Part shown: positions 43,096-50,669 of the stretch, in pieces
Numbering within the stretch: the first letter of the stretch is position 1
Layout: each line of letters begins with the position of its first letter
NCBI GenBank assembly: GCA_002491905.1
Contig: DKWV01000001.1
Span: 62,001-126,000 of the forward strand
DNA from: Lachnospiraceae bacterium UBA7143
GTDB lineage: Bacteria; Bacillota; Clostridia; Lachnospirales; Lachnospiraceae
DNA: 64,000 bases
Direction: 5' to 3'
Notes under the pieces: generated by a model
Databases searched by the model: none
What the model was told of the DNA's origin: nothing
Seen by the model: the letters and a program-made list of their open reading frames with translations, nothing else
Translations under genes and position numbers: made by a program

Positions 43096-43954
43096 TTGCA
43101 ACCTCTACTATATACTGTCCGTAAGCAGTTTTCATAAGGGGCTCCGCCAACTTAAGCAGCTGCTCCTTCGTGATAAATCCTCTCCTGTACGCAATCTCCT
43201 CAATGCAGGAGATATAAAGCCCCTGTCTCTTCTGGAATGCCGCCACGAAATCAGCCGCGTCAAGCAGCATGTCGTGGCTGCCCGTATCCAGCCATGCGAA
43301 GCCGCGCCCAAGCGTTTCCACGCGAAGCGTTCCCCTGCGCAGATATTCGTTGTTAATGCTTGTAATCTCTATCTCTCCTCTGGCGGAAGGTTTCACGTTC
43401 CTTGCGATTTCCACCACATCATTGTCATAAAAATACAGCCCCGGCACCGCATAGTTGCTCTTCGGATGCTCTGGTTTCTCCTCAATGGAGAGCGCCATGC
43501 CGTTCTCGTCAAACTCCACCACACCGTACTCTCTCGGGTCTCTCACATAATAGCCGAAGATGGTCGCGCCGCTCTCCCTGGCCGCCACCTCCTTAAGCAC
43601 TCTGGAAAAGCTCTGCCCGTAAAAAATATTGTCGCCCAGAATCAGCGCCACGCTGTCCGTTCCGATAAAGTCCGCGCCGATGATAAAAGCGTCCGCAAGC
43701 CCTCTGGGCTGTTCCTGCACCGCATACTCCATACGAAGTCCCAGCTGCTCCCCCGTGCCGAAAAGTTCCTGAAAGACCGGAAGATCTCTGGGCGTGGAGA
43801 TAATCAGTATCTCCCTGATGCCCGCCAGCATAAGAATGGAAAGTGGATAATAAATCATCGGTTTATCATACACCGGCATAATCTGTTTGGAAACTGCTTT
43901 CGTCAGCGGATAGAGTCTTGTGCCCGAACCGCCCGCTAAAATAATCCCTTTCAT
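43085..43954 (-). CDS. rfbA: Glucose-1-phosphate thymidylyltransferase
   Basis: A 289-residue RmlA. It makes dTDP-glucose from glucose-1-phosphate and dTTP, starting the dTDP-L-rhamnose pathway. The nucleotide loop ILAGGSGTRLYPLTKAVSKQ, the sugar site YAVQEQPRGLADAFIIG, the metal Asp in LILGDNIFYG and EKPEHPKSNYAVPGLYFYD are all present. The start follows AGGAGAAAAGCG. It is downstream of DUF4956 and overlaps the GH25 gene at its 3' end. The substrate is supplied by the phosphoglucomutase at 29977. Confidence 0.98.
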   Translation of the reverse strand: MKGIILAGGSGTRLYPLTKAVSKQIMPVYDKPMIYYPLSILMLAGIREILIISTPRDLPVFQELFGTGEQLGLRMEYAVQEQPRGLADAFIIGADFIGTDSVALILGDNIFYGQSFSRVLKEVAARESGATIFGYYVRDPREYGVVEFDENGMALSIEEKPEHPKSNYAVPGLYFYDNDVVEIARNVKPSARGEIEITSINNEYLRRGTLRVETLGRGFAWLDTGSHDMLLDAADFVAAFQKRQGLYISCIEEIAYRRGFITKEQLLKLAEPLMKTAYGQYIVEVANGL

Positions 43955-43994
43955 CGCTTTTCTCCTGTTCCTTATAGAATAGAAATCATATTCA

Positions 43995-44669
43995 TCAGAA
44001 GGTCACTTCCCCGTCGTGATCCACCAGCGACGCGGAGGTAACGCTCTCCACATCCATCAGTTCCTCCACCAGACGGCCTCCATCCCCGGTTCTGACCTCG
44101 ACCGCCATATTTAACTTATCCTTTGTCAGGTTGCGCGCTTTCACCTGAAACATGCCGCAATACTTTTCCACGATCTCCATAATCTGTCCTTCCGTCTTAT
44201 AGTCGGAGGCGTTCACCAAAAGGATCACCGGGGTCGTGCCTGCAGGCACCCTGTCAAATAATAATATTATCACAGTTATGACGATTGATGCAACTACCGC
44301 CACCACAGCAAAGCCCGCGCCGCATATGATACCTGCGCTGATCGACCAGAACAGGAACACCAGATCCATCGGGTCCTTGATTGCGGTCCGAAACCTCACA
44401 ATGGACAGCGCACCCACCATACCTAAGGAAATCACAATGTTCGACTGGATGGTCAGGATCACCGCCGCCGTAATCACGGAAAGCGCGATCAGGGAAAGAT
44501 TGAAATTGCGGTTGTAGAAGGCATTTTTGTTGACCATGCGGTAAACCAGAAAAATATAGGCCGCAATCAGCACCGTAACCGCCATACACATCACAATATG
44601 CGCCACGTCAATCCGCACGGATGCATATCCTTCCAGAAACGATCTCTTTATAATATCTATAAAACTCAT
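43995..44669 (-). CDS. DUF4956 domain-containing membrane protein
   Basis: A 224-residue membrane protein with three to four helices in the first 140 residues (VMCMAVTVLIAAYIF, LSLIALSVITAAVILTI, GMVGALSIVRFRTAIKDPMD, GAGFAVVAVVASIVITVIILL) and a soluble C-terminal domain of ferredoxin-like appearance. The GALSIVRFRTAIK segment is the family hallmark. DUF4956 genes often sit beside VTC-domain genes, as here, and the two may form a complex at the membrane; the molecular function is not established. The start is ATG 44669 behind GGGGGAG, overlapping the VTC stop by four bases. Confidence 0.9.
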   Translation of the reverse strand: MSFIDIIKRSFLEGYASVRIDVAHIVMCMAVTVLIAAYIFLVYRMVNKNAFYNRNFNLSLIALSVITAAVILTIQSNIVISLGMVGALSIVRFRTAIKDPMDLVFLFWSISAGIICGAGFAVVAVVASIVITVIILLFDRVPAGTTPVILLVNASDYKTEGQIMEIVEKYCGMFQVKARNLTKDKLNMAVEVRTGDGGRLVEELMDVESVTSASLVDHDGEVTF

Positions 44670-45367
44670 ACTCTCACTCCCCCGCAGCAATTATATTTCC
44701 GGCATAAATAATATTTGGAAAAGCTCGTCCACTGTAAGGAATCGAGCCCAAGCTGCCCTTTAATATAAGAGGGCAGAAGCTCGTCCCACTTTACCTCCAG
44801 AATGCTCTCACCTGTACCAAGCACGCTCCGAAGCGGAATCTCCGGCTTAAGAAAACCCTCAATGTCATTGGAGGAAGCAATGCTGTCATCAAACGTCACC
44901 CTCACATTGCCCGCGCCACACACAAAGGGCATCCGGGTATACTGCACAATCACTACCGGGCGCAGGGTTTTCATCCGCATCTGGTGAAACATGGCCGCCT
45001 GTTTCGCTGAAATATCCCTCTCCGGCTCCGGTATTTCTCCCGCCATAAACTGTATGCACTGGTTCATGGTAAGCGGACACGCAGTTTTGCGCGTCATGCC
45101 TCTCCTCTTCGCCTTGCATTCCAGGCTGATCCGGGACGTATCGCAGTTGTAAAAGCGGATGCGGTATTTCTCCCGTGGATCGTCCCCGTTTTCATTTTCA
45201 TAAAAGCAGGCGTCCTCCCGGCTGTCAAAATAGAGGCTGCGGATCAGATATTCCCCGTCCTCTCCCGCATGGGAATCCCGCTCCAGCACCCCCTGCGCCC
45301 GAAGCTTAAGCACCGCTTTCTGCATGGCATCTATCATATATTTATATTCATGCCTGTACTCCGTCAC
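44666..45367 (-). CDS. VTC-domain protein (polyphosphate polymerase-like)
   Basis: A 233-residue soluble protein with the tunnel-fold VTC catalytic domain, related to the yeast VTC4 polyphosphate polymerase and CYTH proteins. The basic and acidic tunnel residues are visible in RHEYKYMID, KYRIRFYN, LECKAKRRGMTRK, NVRVTFDDSI and ILEVKWDELLP. Eukaryotic VTC makes polyphosphate from ATP; activity of bacterial stand-alone forms is little tested. The start is GTG 45367. It is translationally coupled to DUF4956 and follows a CotH and lipoprotein pair, a recurring Firmicute neighbourhood. Confidence 0.9.
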   Translation of the reverse strand: MTEYRHEYKYMIDAMQKAVLKLRAQGVLERDSHAGEDGEYLIRSLYFDSREDACFYENENGDDPREKYRIRFYNCDTSRISLECKAKRRGMTRKTACPLTMNQCIQFMAGEIPEPERDISAKQAAMFHQMRMKTLRPVVIVQYTRMPFVCGAGNVRVTFDDSIASSNDIEGFLKPEIPLRSVLGTGESILEVKWDELLPSYIKGQLGLDSLQWTSFSKYYLCRKYNCCGGVRV

Positions 45368-45391
45368 ATTCCCTGTTCTCCGTATCCTTCA

Positions 45392-46390
45392 TCAGTCTTC
45401 CATACATCCTTCCGCGATGTAAGCGCATCCTTCCGTCCGCACACTTTCCCCCACAGCGTTGACGCTGCATGTGCCGTGGTACAGATACAAGTCGGCAGCC
45501 GCGCAGATGCCGCTTTTCCCTGCCACTACCGAGACTGCACCGCCGTCTATCTCTATGACGCCTCTGTCATCCGCGCCCTGATTCACCGTGCGCAGCCCGT
45601 TTTTCTCACTCTCCACAGCAACGGTTGCGTTCTTTATATATATACCGTCGTTGCCCCGGATCCCGTCGCCTTTCGCCTGCACGGCAACCGTGCCGCCCAG
45701 AATTTTAATCCGGTCCTTGCTGCGGACGCCGTCCTCATGATAGCCGAACACCCGCAGCGCGCCGTCACCGTTGACCGTCAGATCACAGGCGCTGTACAGG
45801 CAGGCCGGCGTATCCTCGCAATCCGTATAGTCAGGCGAATCCGCCAGCACGTTCTCCGCATCTGACACAAGCGTCACAATCGTCTTGGCTGCCTCCCGTA
45901 TCTGAATTGCCGGGCCGTTTAGCGAGGTGATCTCCACCCCCGCCAGATACAGATGCACCAACTCGTCCTCATCCGCCTCTATAACGACCTGCCCGTCCAG
46001 TCTGCCAGAAAGCCAGATATCTCCGCCCTCCGCAAGAATGATCCGCCCGTCAAGATCATCCAGGCTGATCCTGGTCACCTTGTCTTCATCCTGCGGCTCC
46101 GTTATCTGGTCCTGGTTTGTCCTCCTGTCCCTCTTAGTCCTCTCAGCCAGCCAGTCCGCATCCTGCCCGGACGAAACGCCCTGCCCTGCAGAAATATCCT
46201 CGCCGCCCTGCCCTGCCGCAGGGTTTCCCCCGGCGCAGGCCGTAAGGGACAGCGCCGCACAGAAAGCCCAGACAGCGCGGGCCGTCCTTTTTCCCGTCTT
46301 TGTCCCCGTCATATTTCCCGTCCTTTTTCCCGCCCGGCTTCTCCTCATCATATCCCCGTTTTTCCCGCACTGTACCATCCGTCTTTTCAT
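45392..46390 (-). CDS. Cthe_2159-like carbohydrate-binding lipoprotein
   Basis: A 332-residue exported lipoprotein. The N-terminal signal segment AVWAFCAALSLTACAGG ends in a lipobox with Cys near residue 53, after an unusually long basic N-region. From about residue 110 onward it is a repetitive beta-structure with motifs such as IHLAGVEITSLNGPAIQI, VNGDGALRVFGYHEDGV and GDGIRGNDGIYIKNATV, typical of the DUF4353/Cthe_2159 parallel beta-helix family that binds acidic sugars. It would be anchored outside the membrane. The start overlaps the upstream small gene (ATGA). It probably binds a wall glycan. The C-terminal sequence ends in a normal repeat. Confidence 0.8.
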   Translation of the reverse strand: MKRRMVQCGKNGDMMRRSRAGKRTGNMTGTKTGKRTARAVWAFCAALSLTACAGGNPAAGQGGEDISAGQGVSSGQDADWLAERTKRDRRTNQDQITEPQDEDKVTRISLDDLDGRIILAEGGDIWLSGRLDGQVVIEADEDELVHLYLAGVEITSLNGPAIQIREAAKTIVTLVSDAENVLADSPDYTDCEDTPACLYSACDLTVNGDGALRVFGYHEDGVRSKDRIKILGGTVAVQAKGDGIRGNDGIYIKNATVAVESEKNGLRTVNQGADDRGVIEIDGGAVSVVAGKSGICAAADLYLYHGTCSVNAVGESVRTEGCAYIAEGCMED

Positions 46391-46731
46391 AACGGTCGTT
46401 TTTTTTGAGACAGCTTTCCCGCGAAACGCTCTAAAACGCCCAACCCTGCCGCCGCCAGAAGTGCCAGCACGGAATAGCGGAACACAAAACTGGTATCATA
46501 AATGGAATAATAGACCTCTTCCTCCAGATAGTCCGTGGAAAAGCTGACGGTAACCGCCCCCTTCATGACACAGAGCGCCGCGTACACCAGACAGACAATA
46601 ATCAGGTCATGCGCCAGCCAGCACACAACCGCCCGGCACGCATCCTTCCAGTCCGTCAGTTCCTTTTTACCCGCAATCTCCCATGTAACCATTCCCGGCA
46701 CAAGCAGTAACAAAATAATGATACAAACCAT
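46387..46731 (-). CDS. Small membrane protein of unknown function
   Basis: A 114-residue protein with about three hydrophobic segments: residues 1-20, 36-58 and 83-103 roughly. I do not recognise the family. The start at ATG 46731 is chosen because GGAGG lies five bases upstream; the earlier ATG 46743 overlaps that site. It sits between the CotH protein and the lipoprotein gene with 23 bases and a four-base overlap respectively, so it is probably part of the same cassette. Nothing in its sequence suggests an enzyme. Confidence 0.75.
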   Translation of the reverse strand: MVCIIILLLLVPGMVTWEIAGKKELTDWKDACRAVVCWLAHDLIIVCLVYAALCVMKGAVTVSFSTDYLEEEVYYSIYDTSFVFRYSVLALLAAAGLGVLERFAGKLSQKKRPL

Positions 46732-46754
46732 TGTTGCCTCCATTCCAAAGCAGT

Positions 46755-49556
46755 CTACTGCGGCTCCTCCGGCGCGAAAACCGCCCGCAGGCAGATTCCC
46801 TCTTCGGTCACATCCGCCGTAACCACCGTCTCCTGTGACTCACAGATCCCCTGCCAGCCCGCGAACCGGTATCCCTCTGCAGGCACCGCCGTGGCCGTCA
46901 CGGGATAATCCGTGAAATAGTTCCCCCGCCACTCCCCGTCCTTAAAGTCAGGAGTAATCGTGTTTAACCGAATCGTGCCGCCCTCTCCCTCTGACTGTTC
47001 TGTCATTTCTGACATATCTGTCATGCAAACCGTCTGCAGAACCACCTCGCCGGTCTTCCCGGACAGACCCAGCGCCTTTGCAAAATACGGCACAACGTAG
47101 TCCGGCCTTTTCTTATAAAACTCGTCTATCACCCCGATATTTCCCCAGAAAGTATCCAAAGTATATACCCCGTCGTTAAACCGGTGGTAGCTCTTCTCCA
47201 TAGGCGCCGCATAGATGGCCGCCATCCCATATAGTTTACCATGAACATCTTCATACGCAAAGTTTTTATTTACCATATCCATAAAAGTCAGGCAAAACTG
47301 CTGCCGGAAGGTTTCATTTTTGATGAGGCCCGACATCAGCGGCGTGGTCAGCGGGCTGCCAAACCAGTGCGATTCTTCCGCAAAAGGGTCGGACCCGTAA
47401 GTGCCCATGCCTTCCTCATAAATACCCGTGGACTCATCGGTATCGTACACGCCCCAGCGCCACCTTCCGTCCCTGTATTCCTCTGTCCCGTCCTTCCCTG
47501 TTCCTGTCCCGACCAGCCCGGCCCCACCTGCTTCAGTTCCGGCCCGGCTGCGCCAGCAGCACAGGTTATTTAAGGGCCAGTCCGTGTTGCCGATATAGAT
47601 CTCAAAGCAGTAGTGGTCGATAAAGCTCTGTATGTCCATCATCCGGCTGATTTCCCTGTATGCCTCCGGGTCAGACAGATCCGCCTTCCCGGCATAGGAC
47701 ACCAGCTCCTGATACAGCGCGAGATCCTCATCGCGCCCGACAGACACCCGGTTGTCCTGCTTAACCACAATCACTTCATCCTCGGAAAGCCCGTATTTTT
47801 CCTCGAAATATCCTGCGCTGAAACGCGACTGCAAATTATAGAGTCCCCAATATTCCCCGTTTAGGAATAAGGCACACGGCTCTCCCGGCTGGACCGCCAG
47901 GTCCCGGTCTGCCACTAAGGACTGGTTAAACACATCCCGCAGCATAGTCACATTCGTATCAATGGATCCGGAAGTCCGAAGCATCTTTGCGCGCAGTCCC
48001 AGCGGATCCTCCCCATACTCTTCCCTGGCATAAAAATTAAACCCTTTCTGGCGGAGATTTCTGGACGACCCGCCGCGCACTCTGACGCCGATCCTCTCCT
48101 CGCCGAGGAGATTCCCTTTCGCGTCAAACAGCGCCGCCGTGACCGGCCTTTCCTTCGTCCTGTCGGAATGGGTATAATTCGCCGCAAAGGAAAGCCACGA
48201 CACGCTTTCGCCGTTCCATGAACGCCCCTGCTCCCGGTATTCCTCCTGTTTTCGGTAATCCCTATAGTTTTCCATCCATGCCTGATAATCGTCACCCAGC
48301 ATATATATGCCACGGTCCTCGGAAAAGAAGTCCTCCGGGGCCACTGTCAGGGACAGCGTCATGATATCCCCGTATCCCGCTTTGTCACCAAATCCCACGA
48401 AATATACCGCCGACGCGGTTTCACTGACCTCTCCCGAGCCGCTGACGGCCACCGCCTTCACCACCGCGGCCTTGTCGATACGGCCCTGAGGCTGATAATC
48501 CCCCTCCCGGGAAATGCCCCCGATATCGGCGTAAACATTTTCTCTGCCGCTGCCGTCCTCTATGACAACCGGCCCTGTGTAAAGAGTCGATTCCGCCGTC
48601 GGTTCGCTTCCGTCCGTCGTATAGTAAATGCGCTGGCCCTGCCCCGCCGACAGAGTCAGCTCAAAAGGCTGCCTGTAAAAACCGCTCTCTGCCGAAAAGA
48701 GCGGCTTCTCCAGCGTGGGGATCACATACGCCTTAAGATTTCTGTTGCTTTCCCCGGGACTTCCGTTTTTGACAAGACTCCACGTATCCTGTCCGTCTTT
48801 CTGTCTGGCATAAGAAATGTCAGTGGCAAGAGGCGGCACCTCCACCCGGTCCACCGTGTTCCCGCTGCCGTCCGCAAGCGTCAGTGTCTCCCCTGTCTCA
48901 TTCAGCCCAAATCCCAGATAGTAACAGGCTTCCCCGTCCGCGTTTTGTCCGGCAGAGCCGTCCGCAAACAACAGAAGGTACGAGCGCGGTCCGATCTCAA
49001 CTCCTTCCATGCGGGCATTCTCCGCAAGTTCGTCCTGATCCGTCAGATACCAGCCGTCCAGCCGCACCGTCGTAAAGGCTGGGTTATATAATTCAATGTA
49101 ATCGCTGCTTTTCCCCCTGTCATCCAGCGCAAGGCTCAGGTTATCCGCGCATACCTCATTAATCACGACATGCCGCTTCGCCCAATCATCATAGGAAATG
49201 CCCGCGAGCAGAACCGCCCACAGGCCGGTAAACGCAAGCAGGAACCTTCGTCCGTTTCCCGCCGCGCCAAAACCTCTCCGCCTTCCAAACATCCCCAGAA
49301 CAAACGAGAAGCCGTATGCCCCCACAAAGGCGAAGGCATACAGCAGCACATCCACATGCGATCCGACCGGAAAAGAAACGCCGTCAAACAGCGCATACAG
49401 CATCCCGGAAACACCGGCAAGAGTCAGCAGCGCATAACACAGCGCATCCGCGGCCAGCTGCAGGCGATTCTTATTTCCCCTGTTCCCGCATCGCAGGACA
49501 GCCGCTATACAACCCGGTATGACAAATAAAATAACGCTCGATACGAATTGCCCCAT
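46755..49556 (-). CDS. CotH-family protein kinase-like protein with lamin-tail domain
   Basis: A 933-residue membrane protein. Three to four helices occupy residues 1-125. An LTD (lamin-tail) domain follows (VVINEVCADN...DYIELYNPAF, about 128-240), then a chitobiase-like beta domain (FELTLSAGQGQRIYYTTDGSEP, about 285-365). The CotH domain runs from about 395 to 800 and includes RVRGGSSRNLRQKGFNFYAREEYG, EPCALFLNGEYWGLYNL and WRWGVYDTDESTGIYE. A C-terminal repeat (AEGYRFAGWQG) ends the protein. B. subtilis CotH phosphorylates spore-coat proteins; this one is built to act outside the membrane. It is between rfbB and the small membrane protein in a single operon. Confidence 0.9.
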   Translation of the reverse strand: MGQFVSSVILFVIPGCIAAVLRCGNRGNKNRLQLAADALCYALLTLAGVSGMLYALFDGVSFPVGSHVDVLLYAFAFVGAYGFSFVLGMFGRRRGFGAAGNGRRFLLAFTGLWAVLLAGISYDDWAKRHVVINEVCADNLSLALDDRGKSSDYIELYNPAFTTVRLDGWYLTDQDELAENARMEGVEIGPRSYLLLFADGSAGQNADGEACYYLGFGLNETGETLTLADGSGNTVDRVEVPPLATDISYARQKDGQDTWSLVKNGSPGESNRNLKAYVIPTLEKPLFSAESGFYRQPFELTLSAGQGQRIYYTTDGSEPTAESTLYTGPVVIEDGSGRENVYADIGGISREGDYQPQGRIDKAAVVKAVAVSGSGEVSETASAVYFVGFGDKAGYGDIMTLSLTVAPEDFFSEDRGIYMLGDDYQAWMENYRDYRKQEEYREQGRSWNGESVSWLSFAANYTHSDRTKERPVTAALFDAKGNLLGEERIGVRVRGGSSRNLRQKGFNFYAREEYGEDPLGLRAKMLRTSGSIDTNVTMLRDVFNQSLVADRDLAVQPGEPCALFLNGEYWGLYNLQSRFSAGYFEEKYGLSEDEVIVVKQDNRVSVGRDEDLALYQELVSYAGKADLSDPEAYREISRMMDIQSFIDHYCFEIYIGNTDWPLNNLCCWRSRAGTEAGGAGLVGTGTGKDGTEEYRDGRWRWGVYDTDESTGIYEEGMGTYGSDPFAEESHWFGSPLTTPLMSGLIKNETFRQQFCLTFMDMVNKNFAYEDVHGKLYGMAAIYAAPMEKSYHRFNDGVYTLDTFWGNIGVIDEFYKKRPDYVVPYFAKALGLSGKTGEVVLQTVCMTDMSEMTEQSEGEGGTIRLNTITPDFKDGEWRGNYFTDYPVTATAVPAEGYRFAGWQGICESQETVVTADVTEEGICLRAVFAPEEPQ

Positions 49557-49565
49557 ATCACACCT

Positions 49566-50648
49566 TTACTTCGCCCGGTACATCTCCTCATAATACTTCT
49601 GGTAATCGCCGCTTGTCACATTTTTCATCCAGTCCTCATGGTCGAAATACCACTCGATGGTTCGGCGGATGCCGTCCTTGAACATCGTCTCAGGCTCCCA
49701 GCCGATCTCTTCCCGGATCTTGTCCGGCGCGATGGCATAACGCCTGTCATGTCCTTTGCGGTCCTCCACATAAGTGATCAAATCCTCCGTCAGATGCGCC
49801 CTTCTTTCATCTGTCTCCGGGAGCATGTCGCGAAGCGTCTCTATGATAATCTTCACAATCTCAATGTTCTGTTTCTCGTTATGACCGCCTACATTGTAAG
49901 TCTCAAAAAGCCGCCCCTTCTCCTGCACCATGTCGATGGCCTTGGCGTGATCCTCCACATAGAGCCAGTCGCGCACGTTTTTCCCGTCCCCGTAGACAGG
50001 AAGCTTCTTGCCCTGCAGCGCATTGTTGATGATGAGGGGAATCAGCTTCTCCGGGAACTGGTACGGGCCGTAATTGTTGGAACAATTGGTAATGTTCGCC
50101 GGGAAATGATAGGTGTCCATGTACGCCTTCACAAGCATGTCAGAGCCCGCTTTGCTGGCAGAATAAGGGCTGTGGGGCGCATATGGCGTCGTCTCGTAGA
50201 AATAGCCTCCGTCCTCCTCAAGGGAACCGTACACTTCGTCGGTGGACACATGCAGGAACCGTTTGCCCTCTTTGAAGCTGCCGTCCGGCAGTTCCCAGGC
50301 CGCCTTCGCACAGTTTAACATCACCGCCGTGCCGTACACATTGGTCTGCACAAACACCTCGGGATTCTTGATGCTCCTGTCCACATGGCTCTCCGCCGCA
50401 AAGTGGACGACCCTGTCGATCTCGTTCTCTGCAAAAATTTTCTCTATAGCCTCTTTGTCGCAGATATCCGCCTTGACAAAGGTGTAATTGTCTTTTGTTT
50501 CCACCTCTTTCAGATTCTCCGGGTTGCCCGCATAGGTCAGCGCATCCACGTTGATGATGCGGATCGTGTCGCCATATTTCCCGAACATGTAATGAATGTA
50601 GTTAGAACCGATAAAACCGGCGCCTCCAGTTACCAGATAGGTCTTCAT
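49566..50648 (-). CDS. rfbB: dTDP-glucose 4,6-dehydratase
   Basis: A 360-residue RmlB, an NAD-dependent SDR enzyme for the second step of dTDP-L-rhamnose synthesis. The Rossmann motif is VTGGAGFIGSNYIHY, the conserved catalytic region is HVSTDEVYGSLEEDGG, and the Tyr-Lys pair lies in PYSASKAGSDMLV. The C-terminal ...GHDRRYAIAPDKIREEIGW is standard. It lies 21 bases after the large GH25 gene and is followed by the CotH gene. Together with rfbA and rfbC, three of four rhamnose genes are present; rfbD is absent from this window. Confidence 0.98.
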   Translation of the reverse strand: MKTYLVTGGAGFIGSNYIHYMFGKYGDTIRIINVDALTYAGNPENLKEVETKDNYTFVKADICDKEAIEKIFAENEIDRVVHFAAESHVDRSIKNPEVFVQTNVYGTAVMLNCAKAAWELPDGSFKEGKRFLHVSTDEVYGSLEEDGGYFYETTPYAPHSPYSASKAGSDMLVKAYMDTYHFPANITNCSNNYGPYQFPEKLIPLIINNALQGKKLPVYGDGKNVRDWLYVEDHAKAIDMVQEKGRLFETYNVGGHNEKQNIEIVKIIIETLRDMLPETDERRAHLTEDLITYVEDRKGHDRRYAIAPDKIREEIGWEPETMFKDGIRRTIEWYFDHEDWMKNVTSGDYQKYYEEMYRAK

Positions 50649-50669
50649 TTTTTGGTTTCCTCCTTGTTC

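Noticed and set aside
41809..43137. Long plus-strand open frame (442 codons) opposite the GH25 gene
   Set aside because: Shadow of the minus-strand lysozyme gene, rich in His and Arg as antisense frames usually are.
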